From Cytidiella melzeri (taxonomy: Eukaryota > Basidiomycota > Agaricomycetes > Polyporales > Irpicaceae): a stretch of 64,000 bases of DNA. Positions 1 through 11,108 of this stretch are shown piece by piece (position 1 is the stretch's first letter; each line of letters opens with the position of its first letter). The stretch is taken from contig JABYQR010000194.1 of assembly GCA_022592445.1 (NCBI GenBank), positions 21,951-85,950 on the forward strand, in the 5' to 3' direction. A model generated the notes under the pieces. The model did no database searches. It had not been told where the DNA came from and worked only from the letters and a program-made list of their open reading frames with translations. The translations under genes and the position numbers were made by a program.

Positions 1-1541
1 CAGAGGTAAGATGTCGAACACTCGAACATGCTGGGTTCGCCTGGCCATACCTCGCGCAGCAATACCTGAGCCTGTCAACACACCTCCAGTCGTGATTACC
101 GCTGCACCGCCGGTACCTGCGAGGAAGGCCGTGGTACCTGAGACGCCGATGGTTGTGAAAGCAGCACCAAGGCCAGCCCCGATAACGGGCGCAAGAAGTC
201 CTGCTGAAAGTCCAATGACAAGGCCACCACCTATAGTTGACGTAGTGAGCGAAGTGAATAGCACTTTGATGAGCATATACGCACCAAGGGTAGCTAAACC
301 AAGCATCATATATCTCTTCTTCCTCGAGTTCTTCCTGACCTGTTCAATCGTCCCCTTTGCCTCCAAACTCTCAATCTCCTCTTGTATATCTAAAGCCTCC
401 GTCACTCTCCTCTCAAACTTGACTACATCCAGCCACCCAAGTCCTAGCTTCAATGCTACATTCTCGAGGAGAACACGCGACCTGGCATCGTACACGCTAT
501 CTGCCACTATTATGAGGAATAGGTCGCAGAGGACTGTCCATCGAATGTCGAGGGTGACCTTCTCGTCTGCGGAGGACAGTCGCGTGCTGACTCCAGGAAG
601 TGGAGCTGTAGAAGTCTCTTCTAACACTTTCGCTGTGGTTTGCAGCGGCTTCTTAGCTGACCCAGGTTGTAGTGACGGAGATGTTTGCTCTGCGGCTACC
701 AGAGTTTCTTGAGAAAGAGAGAGATCTTGCGAGTTCTCGTCCGCATCCTTCAGCTCTTCCGCGTCCCGCAACTCAGACTGCTTGTGTGCCTCGGCGGGGT
801 CGTATTCCGGGTTCGCGACAGTATGAGTGGTCATGAGCGCAGGAACGAGATCTTTGGCTTGAATACCATGCATCGCTAGCGTGTCTATCATCTTCTGCTC
901 TGTCATAGTCGATTCAGCCATGTCGAACCTAGAACAAGCAAGCAGGACGAGAAGGTACTGTGTTCACCTTCAGTTGCAAGTTCCATATGATAATACAACC
1001 GACCCATGATTTTCAAAGACCACAGCTCCATGCTCTTGACGGCTTCCTTCAGCTCTTTGATGTCCTTCTTCCCAGTGTTCATCGCTCCGAGCTGATCGAC
1101 CATCTCGCGTGCAGCGAGGGCACACAAGCCGACGTACGCTATCCGCTGCGCCTCGGTCAACAAGTTCTTCGTCGCCTGCATTTGGTTCAATGGAGTCATC
1201 GCCTTATCCTCGTCGAATAGATATCGAGTACGGAGGTGGACCTCATCCGACTCGTCTTCCTCGTTCAAGCGCAGCCTCGTGTAATCGTTCTCGTTCTGGT
1301 CGGTCTTTGCTCGCCATTCCTGCCCCTCAAAGTCGACATCGAGCAGGTTACCTGTAGCGTTACTCGTACCCGCCGCTGACTCTTGCTTTTCAGGAGCCTT
1401 GTAGTGGTACTTCTTCTGGTCCTCCTCGTCCAGCCCGTTCGCGATATCGTCGCTCCTGACGATCGGCATGTCTTGCCATCCGTCGTCGTCATCATCAAAT
1501 ATGTTAGCCTCAATGGGGGCGAGCTTCACCATTGAAGACAT
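1..1541 (-). CDS. DUF726 / TMCO4-like (yeast Mil1-like) membrane-associated hydrolase-fold protein, 3' end missing
   Basis: Start ATG is at 1541. Exon 1 is 968-1541. A 68-nt intron at 900-967 joins it to exon 2, which reads on past the left edge, so the C-terminus is missing. The N-terminus is acidic (four to five Asp in a row, then WQDMP and a GLDEEDQKKYHY stretch), as in fungal TMCO4/Mil1 relatives. Exon 2 has a charged helix (EEIESLEAKGTIEQVRKNSR), then a long Gly/Ala-rich hydrophobic segment (near 290-90) typical of DUF726, then GMARRTQHVRVF. The alpha/beta-hydrolase-like catalytic part would lie off the window. Family members have been linked to membrane and vesicle sorting; the exact role here is inference. 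It is head to head with SRP14, 192 bp apart. Confidence 0.85.
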
Positions 1542-1733
1542 GAGCGAAGGATGTGCACTGCTTCACGATGATAAAACAAGTAGCACTAGGACGTGAGGTG
1601 GGGATGCATGAACGAGCTGATTCACACAGACGCCAAGGCTTTGGTCGGCTGCAGACCGATTGACGCCCCTCGATTGAGCCTGCAAAGAGTAGCCTCCTCC
1701 GCAAATGCATCTCTTACACCCTCCTCGCCGTCC
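1542..1733. promoter_or_regulatory. Shared divergent promoter region, DUF726 gene and SRP14
   Basis: 192 bp lie between the two start codons and must hold both 5' UTRs and both core promoters. No TATA box is evident. The arrangement, not a motif, is the evidence. Confidence 0.5.
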
Positions 1734-2407
1734 ATGCAGCTCGTCGACCACGCGACGGTCAGCATCCTCACCTTTGAAAAAAGACAACATGCTGACTACC
1801 TCTGATTGCAGTTCTTCAAACAGCTAGCTGCACTGTTTGAAGCCTCGAAAGATAAAGGATCAGTATGGCTTACGCATAAACGACGTGCGTCTTCCACTTT
1901 AACATGCGTTCGTTGACGGCACTGAACACCCTTTCAATGACACAGTGACTTATGACGGTGACGATGCGACGATGACCTCTGATTCTGCTGCCGATAGCAC
2001 AGAGTACCCATGTCTTGTTCGTGCAACCAACGGCAAGGAGGCCAACTTCTCCACTCGAGTGCGTCTCCTCTTATTTTTTCTATCATTTTTCTCTTCACTC
2101 AATCCCATTCTAGGTTGAACCTGGTGAACTGGACAAATTCCACGCAGAATACGGCACACTAATGAAAGCCTCAATGTCTCCCCTACTCCGAAAACGGGAC
2201 AAGAAGCGCGAAAGGCAACGCGTAGAGGAGACTACCCGTCGAAAGAAGCGTTTGGCGGAAGACGTGGTGGTAGAGGGCGCAAAGAGGGGAAATGGACGGC
2301 GAAAGAGGCAGAGGCTGTTGAAGCGTGCGGTTCTGCAGGAAGAGCAGAGGAAAAGGGTGCATGAACGAGAGGAGGCAAGGATCAACAAAGCTAAAGCATT
2401 GTCATAG
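1734..2407 (+). CDS. SRP14: Signal recognition particle 14 kDa subunit (SRP14)
   Basis: Four exons, 1734-1757, 1812-1884, 1946-2058 and 2114-2407, join in frame to 167 codons with GT-AG introns of 54, 61 and 55 nt. The joined product begins MQLVDHATFFKQLAALFE, then KGSVWLTHKRLTYDGDDA and YPCLVRATNGKEANFSTRV, which is the SRP14 alpha/beta fold. The Alu-domain segment continues with the KKRDKK-like basic loop. The protein binds the Alu end of SRP RNA and takes part in elongation arrest during targeting to the ER. The C-terminal third is a long Arg/Lys-rich tail (RRKKRLAEDV to INKAKALS), longer than the animal core. The first exon is only eight codons; it was chosen because its ATG and donor fit the family start. 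Confidence 0.9.
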
Positions 2408-2701
2408 CAATCTAGAATCCAGGCTTCCCAAGACATCTGCCCAATCCAAAGATATGGATGCAGCACATTTGTCGACGCATGCACGATGATTGTGCAACGC
2501 ACTACAAGCGATATTGCCCAAATTGCTTTACAGACAAGATAAACTGGTATACAATCTGTCTACAAATTACATGGTTGGTCAATTTCGCTTCTTAAGAAAT
2601 TTATCAGTAAATCGTAGCATGCATGAGTACATACGTTTAGAACAAGTACAGCTTCAGACAACGTTGAGCATCACAAGTAATCCGTCGGCAGACAAGGAGA
2701 A

Positions 2702-4807
2702 CTACCAAACCAACTTCCTCTCCTGAATACCCGGCGTAGTCACACCCTCATCCTCCTGGTCCAAAAACGGATCTGCAAACGGATCGTCCTCGGCCGTGTT
2801 GCTCAGCAACCCCCTCTTCGTATCCCTCTTCACGTCCACCTCGTCGTCGCTCACATTCTGGTACGCCCGCGTCCGCGAGCCAGACCCAGACGCGCGGGTG
2901 TGCGTCTCCTCGTCAGACGACTCGTAGTCGCTGTAATCGGACAGCGAGCCGCGGCGGTACCCACGCTCGTCTTCCGAGCCCGACAGTCGTGCGGATGTTG
3001 GGCGGATAGGAGGAGGAAGGTTCCTGGAAATGAGTTGGTCAATTGAACACCGGAGACAAATGCATGGTCGGAACAGGCAGGAGAACAACTTGCTTACCCC
3101 TGCTCAGAATCGATGTTCCCAAAGCTGAGATCCTGCAGGTCAGGATGGGCTCTGACCTTGCCGCGTCCAATGGACCGCTGAACAGCCGCACGCTGCTTCT
3201 CTTGCAGCTTACCCAGCTCTGAATCGTGGATCTTTACCGCAGCAAGGTTCTTCTGAACGTCTGAGACGTCTTGTTCAGATACAGTGGGCTTGATGAGCTA
3301 TGCGAACAGGTCAGTGAGAGTGTGGCAGTGAGACCATAGAACACCCACTGTGTCATAAGTCTCCAGCGCTGCAATGATACGGTCGTTTGTCTCGATCAAT
3401 GTGCCTATCATGTCTTCGTTTTCCACAAGCTACCGCGATAATCAGCACATGTCCGTTCGACACAAGTTACGAACACACCTGTACATATCGCACAATTTGT
3501 TTACGTGATAGCTTGGCTTTCTGGAGATACTCTTGAACACGTTCGTTTGTCAATAAACTGTCGTTCTCGGTGTTGACAAGCTACAGTGAATCAATCGGGT
3601 CAGAATATCAGCGTACAATGACAGACAATATCCTGACCGTAATGGCGTTGACAAGATTGTTTGATGCAGTCGATGCATTTGCGATGGCCGTGAGGATTTG
3701 CGGTTTCTCCTGCAGAGATATTCAGCAGTCTGCAGGAGAGCCTAGACAGGCCGGGGACATACCTGCTCAAAATTGAACGGTTTACGCTTGGGTTGTGCCT
3801 TGCCCTTGGCAGACGCCGCAGCCTTCGCCCTCCTCCTCTCCTCCTCCTCTTCAAGCGCCTTCCTCTTTGCCGCCTCCTTGGCCTCTTTAGCCTTCCGCTT
3901 CTCCTCTTTCCTCGTCTCTTCTTCCATCCTTCTGGCATCCCTGCTTCGTCTTTCCTCGACTTCAAAGTTGAAGTTATCTTCCGGACGATCATACGTAGGT
4001 CCAGTCGGCGGCGGCGCAGGCGTAGGCGCAGCAGGTGCTGCCCTTCGCTGCTGTGCTGGTGGCTTGACCAGGTTGTACAGATTCGCGACGCCCGACATGG
4101 AGGGGTCATCTTTGAACTGCGCATGCCATGCGCCAAGAACGGATACGAGTTTCTTCTTTACCTTTGGGTCGGTGGTGGACTCTGTAGCGAGCATCTTGAT
4201 TGCGTCGGTCAAGTGACCATCGGCGAATGTGGCTGTCGGCGCGCGGTCAGTGGTCGCATAGCAGAAGTGACGGCACTTCCATGTGGGTGGCCTAGCACGT
4301 ACTTTGAAACCTCTGTCCTCCGTTTTCTACAAGCGCTCGTAGGATCTACGTGAAGAGATTATGAAGGATCTGCGCAGATCGAAGGCACAGGGAGACGAAC
4401 CACCAATGATCGATATTGCTGATGAGCATTTCCATGCTTGAGCTTCTTGCGGATGGCTCGTGAAGCCTCTCCAGGTCTGTGAAGTGCATGAGCCCGTGAA
4501 TTTTGTCATTAGCGAGACGTGCGGAAATCCTCACCCAGTCGCTTGAATGTTGATCGAGTCTACCAATTCAGGTATCCTGGTCCCTGTTGAGCACACGAGC
4601 AGTTGTATGTAGCTCTCATGCACAACTCACCCATCGTACGCCTCGTCTGCGGTGTTCGGTGCAGTCAAGAGTTCCACCCATTCTGTAATCGAGGACTAGA
4701 AGATGATAACGGTGAGGTGCGGAAAGGTAAGCCAGCAACGATCGTACGTGAGGCTTCTCCTTGTTGAAGGCCAAGTACGCCTGCTTTGCTAAGCTTATGG
4801 CAGCCAT
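2702..4807 (-). CDS. VHS-GAT domain adaptor (Lsb5-like), ubiquitin/clathrin sorting
   Basis: Multi-exon gene. The start at 4807 gives MAAISLAKQAYLAFNKEKPH, spliced to SSITEWVELLTAPNTADEAYD, which opens a VHS domain. The VHS helices continue in the exon near 4212 (MTDAIKMLATESTTDPKVKKKL, LGAWHAQFKDDPSMSGVANLYN). A Pro-rich linker and a long charged coiled coil follow (EEETRKEEKRKAKEAKEAAKRK). A GAT-like three-helix part lies in short exons at 3100-3780, with RKQIVRYVQ and IETNDRIIAALETYD. The tail is acidic and Ser-rich with DDPFADPFLDQEDE, a possible clathrin/adaptor-binding DPF-type motif. The layout matches yeast Lsb5 and fungal GGA/TOM1-like proteins at endosome and actin sites. Exon borders in the middle are approximate. 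Confidence 0.82.
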
Positions 4808-5097
4808 TGGTGGTGGTTGAGAGCAGAGACGAGGGTAGAGAGGAACGGTATCGCCGCAAGGGCAGTTCGCGCCGGACCCGAGCCGGTCTCAAATGACGTC
4901 CCCCGTGTCTATGGTGGATTATTATACTAATGTACTTGAGATGGAAAAATACACGTAGCTAAGCTGGTACAAACTAACAATGGTAGGCTGGAACAGAGCG
5001 TTGGTACCGTACAGTACCGACGGGCAAAGCGCGACATAATAGAGCGAAGGGCAGGCAAATTGAAAGTAGCGACTGAGCGCATCGAGCACGCAAATAC

Positions 5098-6301
5098 CTA
5101 TCGTTTTCTCTCTAACCTCCACTTGTACACTTTCGGCTTCCAGGTCTTCTCATCGACTTTTTTCGGCCGTTTCTCCTCATCGCGGTCTTCGTCCTCATCG
5201 TCGTCGTCTTTTACTTCCTCTACCCCACTCAATTTTCGTGACGCTCCCTTCCCCATAAGCATTTTTTGCATCTCCAACTCCCGCTCGGCGTAGCGCAGTT
5301 GCGTGTCTCGATGCAAGCGGGCAGAGAGCTCTTTTAGGAGCCGCGTGCGATGCTCCTGAGCTGTCTGTGAGAATGAAGTCTGCGACCAGTGAACTAGTAC
5401 GTACAGACGCTTCCTCCTTCCGCTGCTCCTTGAGAGCATCGATTCCATCGTCATTTGCTTTTGCTTTTGCCTTGCCCTCTTTCTTGTGTGCATTCTCCGA
5501 CGTTTTCCAGCCTAGATCTTCCCACTCCTCTTCCACAACCATGGCGTCGTCCACCACAGCCACATTCTTTGTACGTGAGGCCAACTCTCGAGCTATTGTG
5601 CAATTTATGAGTTGAAAAGCGGACCTTACACACGAAAAGGAGTATACCTTGTTCTTCGGTTTCAGCAAACAGAATGTGACCAGACGTGGACTTCCTCTTG
5701 CTCCTACGCTTCTTTCCCGGTTGAGCAACAATCCCTGCCTCCCTTAATATTGATAATTCCTCCTCGTCCAGTCCACCCTCGTCGTTGTCCTCCTCCTCGA
5801 GAGGCTTCACCAGGTCCGCAAGTGCACTCAGCTGGACCTTTATCTTATCTATTTTCTGATAGAGGCGTGAGCTTGTCGTCAGACATAATCAAGGGGGCAG
5901 GCACGTACCTTGGCATTCGACGTACGCATCGTCCTGATGTAGTTTGCGTCCTGCGACTTCAGGACCTTGACAATATCCACAGGCAACGCTACGTTTCCTC
6001 TATCTTGCACATGCACACCTCCCTAGCATCCAAACTTGTTCAGCAAGCTATGTCTTCACAATAAACTGTTCGGCCTGCGCACCTCCGTCTTCCCTCTAAT
6101 CATCCCAAAATAAAACTCATCCTTGTTCCTCTCCGACGCTTTCTGCCTTAGCCGTGTAAGCCTGTCCTGCTTGGAATGGTAGTCCCTCGCTCGTAAGACA
6201 TAGTCTTTGTGCTTTTCGAGGATACCAAGACGACTGCGGTGTGCGAGTTGCGACCGCTCTTTGTGGTTCCTTCGGTGGAGGGAGTTGCGCAGAGACGACA
6301 T
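5098..6301 (-). CDS. UTP11: U3 snoRNA-associated protein UTP11 (small-subunit processome)
   Basis: Start at 6301 gives [18 protein letters not shown], then [21 protein letters not shown] and [17 protein letters not shown], the hallmark N-terminal block of Utp11. Downstream exons give the phrase DANYIRTMR, the acidic [13 protein letters not shown] region and [19 protein letters not shown] helices. The end [13 protein letters not shown] matches the conserved basic C-terminus. UTP11 is a nucleolar component of the U3 snoRNP/90S pre-ribosome needed for 18S rRNA processing. At least four exons are present; the middle donor/acceptor positions were not all fixed. It is divergent from the mitochondrial SerRS gene. 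Confidence 0.9.
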
Positions 6302-6566
6302 GGTGGTTACAGCAAAAGCAAAGCTCTATTGCCTTTCCAATAGAGATAGGGTTGAGCGCTGTGTAGTTGCTTGGGACAACTTGAAGAGAGTCGCCGCGTG
6401 AACTTGAATTGTATGCATCGGAGCGCCCAATGCTTTACAACCGTTGTGGCGTGAGAGGTATCCGCCGACTTCCGCTCGCGGATGCCGAAGTTCGAGGCTT
6501 GCTAACAGAGACGATCAGCTCGAAACAACCGAGACAGTCAAAAACTCGCAGAGGGCGTATCTCTTC
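6302..6566. promoter_or_regulatory. Shared divergent promoter region, UTP11 and mitochondrial SerRS
   Basis: 265 bp between divergent start codons of a ribosome-assembly gene and a mitochondrial translation gene. No clear TATA box is seen. Confidence 0.45.
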
Positions 6567-8196
6567 ATGCGGGGAAGAGAGCTATGCCGCATTTCGCATA
6601 CTCTTCAACATAGCAGCACGAAACGCCACGTAGGTAAGTCGGTTCGCGCCCACAAGGTGTTCACGAGTTAAATTGGGAAACATAGGTACCCCTCGTCTCG
6701 TTCGAGTTATCTCTTCGAAGGCCAGCAGCTCAGGCCTACCAAAACCTCGCCTGGACTACCGCGATATCACTGAAAACGTAGTGTTCAAGTCTCACAATGC
6801 GTTCAACCGGAAGGCTTCTCTACCTCTGGGGGCGTTGCAAAAAATAAGCAAGCTGTACGAGGACCAGAAGACCTTGTCTAGCACGCTTAACAAGAGACGG
6901 CACGAACAGTCCCAAGTGGGCGAGCTGATCAAAAAGGCTGCCAAAACTGCTCAAGCCAAGCAGGCAGCGCTCCAAGAAGCCAAAGCACTGAAGGCTGAGA
7001 TATCTGGTCTCGAGACAACACTGGCAGAGGTCGACACGGAACTATTCAGCCTTGCGTTGGCAGTTCCCAACGACACGCATCCAGATGTACCTATTGGACC
7101 GGAATCTGCCGCTGTGACCCTTTCCGAACACGGCCCTGCTCCAGTGCCCTCCTCCTCATCCAGGGACCACGTGTCTATCGGACGTCAACTGGGACTCATA
7201 GATCTTGAATCAGCAGCGACGGTCACCGGGTCTTCGTGGTACTACCTGCTCAATGAGGGCGCGTTGCTCGAACTAGCACTCACGAACTACGCGTTGTCAG
7301 TCGCAATTCGCCATGGGTTTACTCCAGTGACCACACCAGACGTCGTACGCAGCGACATTGCGTACCGCTGCGGGTTTCAGCCACGAGATCCAACCAGCGA
7401 CACCCCTGTTTCCCAGATGTATCACGTTTCAAACTCATTGTCATCGTCCGGTGATGGAACAGGGACCCACGTTCACCCTGAACTTGTCTTGGCCGGTACA
7501 GCGGAGATTCCGCTCGCAGGGATGTTTGCAGACAAGATTTTCCTGCCTCAGGAGCTGCCAAAGAAAGTAGTGGGCTTGGGACGCGCGTTCAGGGCAGAGG
7601 CTGGCGCGAGCGGCACTGACACTCGGGGGTTGTACAGGGTACACCAATTTACGAAGTTGGAGCTGTTCGTGGTCTCGATGGAAAGTCAAAGCGAGGCTAT
7701 GATGGAAGAGCTCAGAAGGCTACAGACGGAAATATTCGAGGGTCTCGGTCTTTCTTTCAGGTCTGTATACACAACAGAACATTTCAGGAAACATGTTGCT
7801 CATCTACGTCTTGCATGTCCCAGAGTGCTTGACATGCCTACAGAAGAACTAGGTGCGAGTGCATACCGTAAATACGACATCGAAGCATGGATGCCAGGCC
7901 GTGGTGGGTGGGGCGAGATCTCCTCGACCTCGAACTGCACCGACTACCAGGCCCGTCGTCTACACATACGCTACAAAGCGGGAATAACAGACGGCAATAC
8001 GCCACCCTCAAAAGCAGCCACTTGTTTTGCACACACGCTGAATGGGACGGCGGCGGCGATACCAAGGTTGATAGTTGCGCTGCTGGAGAACGGCGCGAGG
8101 TTTGACGGAGCAGGAGCAGTTGTTGGCATAGATCTCCCCAAGGTTTTGAAGCCTTTTTGGGTAGGTGGGGATACTGAAATCATTCAATGGGTTTGA
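6567..8196 (+). CDS. Mitochondrial seryl-tRNA synthetase
   Basis: Exon 1 (6567-6633) starts at ATG 6567 and encodes a basic leader (MRGRELCRISHTLQHSSTK) typical of mitochondrial import. A 52-nt intron (6634-6685) joins it to GTPRLVRVISSKAS. The N-terminal coiled-coil arm spans the EDQKTLSSTLNKRR and AKALKAEISGLETTL regions. Class II motifs follow: TAEIPLAGM (serine/ATP pocket), FRAEAG (motif 2 start), EISSTSNCTDYQARR, and GTAAAIPRLIVALLENG (motif 3). An in-frame 63-nt intron (7761-7823) splits SFR/VLDMP; keeping it adds 21 residues without a stop. The enzyme charges tRNA-Ser in mitochondria. The leader separates it from the cytosolic enzyme. Confidence 0.92.
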
Positions 8197-8694
8197 ATGC
8201 TGGTAGAATCGCAAGTCGAGGTTTCGCTACGCGCGCTTTTGCCGCCTACTTGCCAATGATCCTGCGTGCAGCTTGTAAGTGGTGCAAGAATTCCGTCCAG
8301 TATCTTCCACGTTTCGATAGAACCAGTCTGTGGTGTAAAGTTTGGAATGCTGCTATGTTCGCGCACTACTAACGCGTCAACGGCACAGGCCCCCTACCCC
8401 ATGTGACAGTCTCCAGAGTTAAAACTCACCAATCGGTTGTGTTCAGAGGGTCTGGCGTCCCAATAGCCGGTCACTCATGCATGCAACGCCCAATGGTAGG
8501 AACTACTCACGCTCTCAGGCTGTTCGCTACATTGATGAAGACCATTAAGTCTCTGCTAACTGTAACGTCGCATTGAGCAAGATCGAGCCCTTCTCCCACA
8601 GTGAGTGTAGTTTGCCAACGCAGTAAAGCGTCGCCAGTACAGCTACTCATTCCGTTTCCAGCAGGCTAAGTATCCTGTCAGTTATAGGTGTATC
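8197..8694. other. Intergenic region, no gene seen
   Basis: About 500 bp hold the 3' end of the SerRS transcript and the promoter of the alcohol dehydrogenase gene. No supported coding potential, RNA gene or repeat was found. Confidence 0.6.
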
Positions 8695-9852
8695 ATGACT
8701 TTGCCGTCCGAGATGATCTGCTACCGCTTCAAGCCACCCTCTCCGTCCCCTATCGAGGAAAGAGTCCCAGTACCAAAGCCCAAGGACGACGAGGTTCTCC
8801 TCAAGGTCCTTGCTGCAGGCGTATGCCACTCGGACGTCGGGCTGTTTGACCAAACAAGCCTGATCAACCAGCGCATGTCGACAATGGGCAGCTGGACTTG
8901 CGGCCACGAAGGAGCAGGCAAGTCTATTCCCAACCCTCCAAACATCGTGTCCTCTCACTCAACCCTCTCTCCAGGCGAAATCGTCTCCATCGGGTCTTCC
9001 GTAGCGACCACCCACCCGTCCTTGACCGTCGGGACGTACGCCGCAATATACGGCCCCAACTCCTGCTTCGAACCTGACTGCCTCGCATGCTCGACAGGCA
9101 ACGAAAACGTCTGCAGAAAGTTCCCGTCGATCGGGCTCGGTACACCAGGTTCCTGGGCAGAATACATCGTCGTCCACGCAAACTCCATCGTCCCCGTCCC
9201 CGTCCCCGGTACCCAATCGAAGATCCCTCCCTCCGTCGTAGCGATCTCAACAGACGCAATCCTCACTCCCTACCACGTACTCAAACACGCATGTGCAGTC
9301 CAACCAGGCCAAACCGTCTTGATCTACGGAGTCGGCGGACTCGGATTGCATGCAGTCGCGATAGCAAAGGATTTGCTACAAGGCGTGACCGTCGTAGCAT
9401 GCGACCTACGAGAGTCGAGTCTCGAACAGGCAAAGACGATGGGGGCAGACCATGTCAGCAGCCCTGACTTCCTCCTCGCATACTTCGCAGACCACAATCT
9501 CGTCATCGACGTCGCTGTCGACTTTGTCGGCATCCAAAAGACGTTTGACGCGTGCTTCGCAGCTATCCGTCCGGGCGGCACCATACACATCACCGGGCTA
9601 ATGGCAAATCAGCTGAACGCCTCGCCCATGCTCACCATGCTCAAGAACCTCACACTCAAGACCAGTTATTGGGGGTGCAAGTCCGAGTTGGCTGAGATTT
9701 TAGAGGCGATCGGGCAGGGGAAGTTGAAGGTGTTGGTGCAGGAACGACCGATGAGTGAGGTTGCAAAGATGTTGCACGATATGCACGAAGGGAAAATCAA
9801 GAACCGTGTTGCTGTCATACCAGATGCTCTGTTCGTAGAAAAACATGTATAA
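8695..9852 (+). CDS. Zinc-dependent alcohol dehydrogenase (MDR superfamily)
   Basis: GroES-like domain with VLAAGVCHSDVG (catalytic-zinc Cys) and TCGHEGAG (His-Glu). A structural-zinc Cys cluster follows, CFEPDCLACSTGNENVC. Then comes ISTDAILTPYHVL, where Asp stands where yeast ADH has the third zinc-ligand Cys. The Rossmann motif is GVGGLGLHAVAIAK, and acidic VACDLRES suggests NAD preference. The family oxidises alcohols or reduces aldehydes; the substrate cannot be told. A 57-nt intron at 8918-8974 has a GC donor (gcaagt) and AG acceptor. Splicing restores GHEGAGEIVSIG, the conserved spacing, while retention inserts 19 residues in frame. The encoded product would be about 366 residues. Confidence 0.88.
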   Translation: MTLPSEMICYRFKPPSPSPIEERVPVPKPKDDEVLLKVLAAGVCHSDVGLFDQTSLINQRMSTMGSWTCGHEGAGKSIPNPPNIVSSHSTLSPGEIVSIGSSVATTHPSLTVGTYAAIYGPNSCFEPDCLACSTGNENVCRKFPSIGLGTPGSWAEYIVVHANSIVPVPVPGTQSKIPPSVVAISTDAILTPYHVLKHACAVQPGQTVLIYGVGGLGLHAVAIAKDLLQGVTVVACDLRESSLEQAKTMGADHVSSPDFLLAYFADHNLVIDVAVDFVGIQKTFDACFAAIRPGGTIHITGLMANQLNASPMLTMLKNLTLKTSYWGCKSELAEILEAIGQGKLKVLVQERPMSEVAKMLHDMHEGKIKNRVAVIPDALFVEKHV

Positions 9853-9934
9853 TGTATAGCAATGATGACAGATGAAATAACAAGTTGTACAGTACCAGGA
9901 ATCCTCCATTGAAGCAACGCGTAGCGAAGATAAT

Positions 9935-10721
9935 CTAAACATGAGTTCGAACGCGTCGGAGTTTTCGCCGAGGAGAGCAATTCCCAATCCGAGCCTCAAG
10001 GCCCTCCAACTCCACACATCCAGGTGGAATATCACCAGGCCGCTCGCCAAGCAGTTGAGGGGTGGCACCAGGACATCTATGAGGCATCGCAACGGAAAAG
10101 TCGATAATCCGGACTGTGTTGTCCATGCCCATGACAAAATGATGGCCTTCGCGATCATACAGACGGCCGTGCTCGACACCCTTGGCATGCAAGCAGCAGG
10201 CTGCCAATATCCGTTTCCGACTGTGTGAAACAAACATGACTCAGTTGAAGCTCCTCGGGACAAGAAAAAAAAGGAAAGGCCACTTACGAGATCTCCTCGA
10301 GAGAGCAATTAATCGCTCCTCCACACCACTCCAAAACCAGACATCCCACGTCGACCCCTTCAACATTGCCGGCATAGCACCCATATAATATTGGCACAAC
10401 CTTTCCCTGCAAGGGCCTCAGCTCGTTCTGATAAAGCTTCGCTTCATGACGAAGCCTATCCACCGCTTGTCTCCCTCTCACCCACTTGACAGCTACCTGC
10501 ACCGGAGAGAACGGCGCTCCACGCAAAGGCGAGTTGTACCCCTCGAGAACGGCGTGAAACACGCGCCGCGACGTGTTTCTGCCGTGTATGGGGTGGTTCC
10601 GGGAGTCTTCAAAAAAGTGCGGCTGCGATGAGACACGGGCAAAGACGTTGAGCGTGGATGCGCGCAAGGCTTCGAGACGGTACACGGTGGAACGGTCAAA
10701 GATCACGTCAATGGAAGCCAT
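9935..10721 (-). CDS. Protein-kinase-like protein, probable pseudokinase
   Basis: Two exons (about 10,285-10,721 and 9935-10,235) joined at a GT-AG intron. The N-lobe has VQVAVKWVRGRQ (Lys of the VAVK motif) and a following RHEAKLYQNEL helix (Glu). A hinge-like LVLEWCGG comes next. The C-lobe begins RKRILAACCLHAKGVEHG. The catalytic loop reads HGRL instead of HGDL/HRD and is followed by HHF instead of N-F. The DFG position reads IIDFSVA. The layout is that of small kinase-like proteins common in Agaricomycetes, which often read HGDL. Loss of the catalytic Asp argues for a non-catalytic role. Substrate and partner are unknown. Confidence 0.72.
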
Positions 10722-11108
10722 AGTAGACGGTAGCGAGTAAGTGGTTGGGTAGACTTGATGTTTGATCAGCAGAGAGAGAGAATACGCAAGTCAACGCACC
10801 TCTTATACGACAGCGCGGTATAAGGCCATCACGCAATGTACGAGATTTGTCCATGGGCCCTTCGTCTTTCAGGTCGAATGGCCTTGCAACAGCCAAAGCG
10901 CAGGCCAGTCCAACGTTTGGCCTCATGGCCTCGAACCATAAATGTGATGATGTGAAAGAGGAGAGTAGTTGCTACATTGTACCAATACAGAATGTGCCTC
11001 GCGTTTCCCAGCTCTACAAAAAAAACTCTGTGAAGCTCACACCGTCAGCTCCGTCACACTCACACAATGCACAAACCACTCACACATGGCATCCATAAAC
11101 ACGCGCTC
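10722..11108. other. Intergenic region, no gene seen
   Basis: Upstream region of the kinase-like gene and 3' flank of the small secreted protein gene. Plus-strand reading frames here lack any recognisable feature. Confidence 0.5.
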
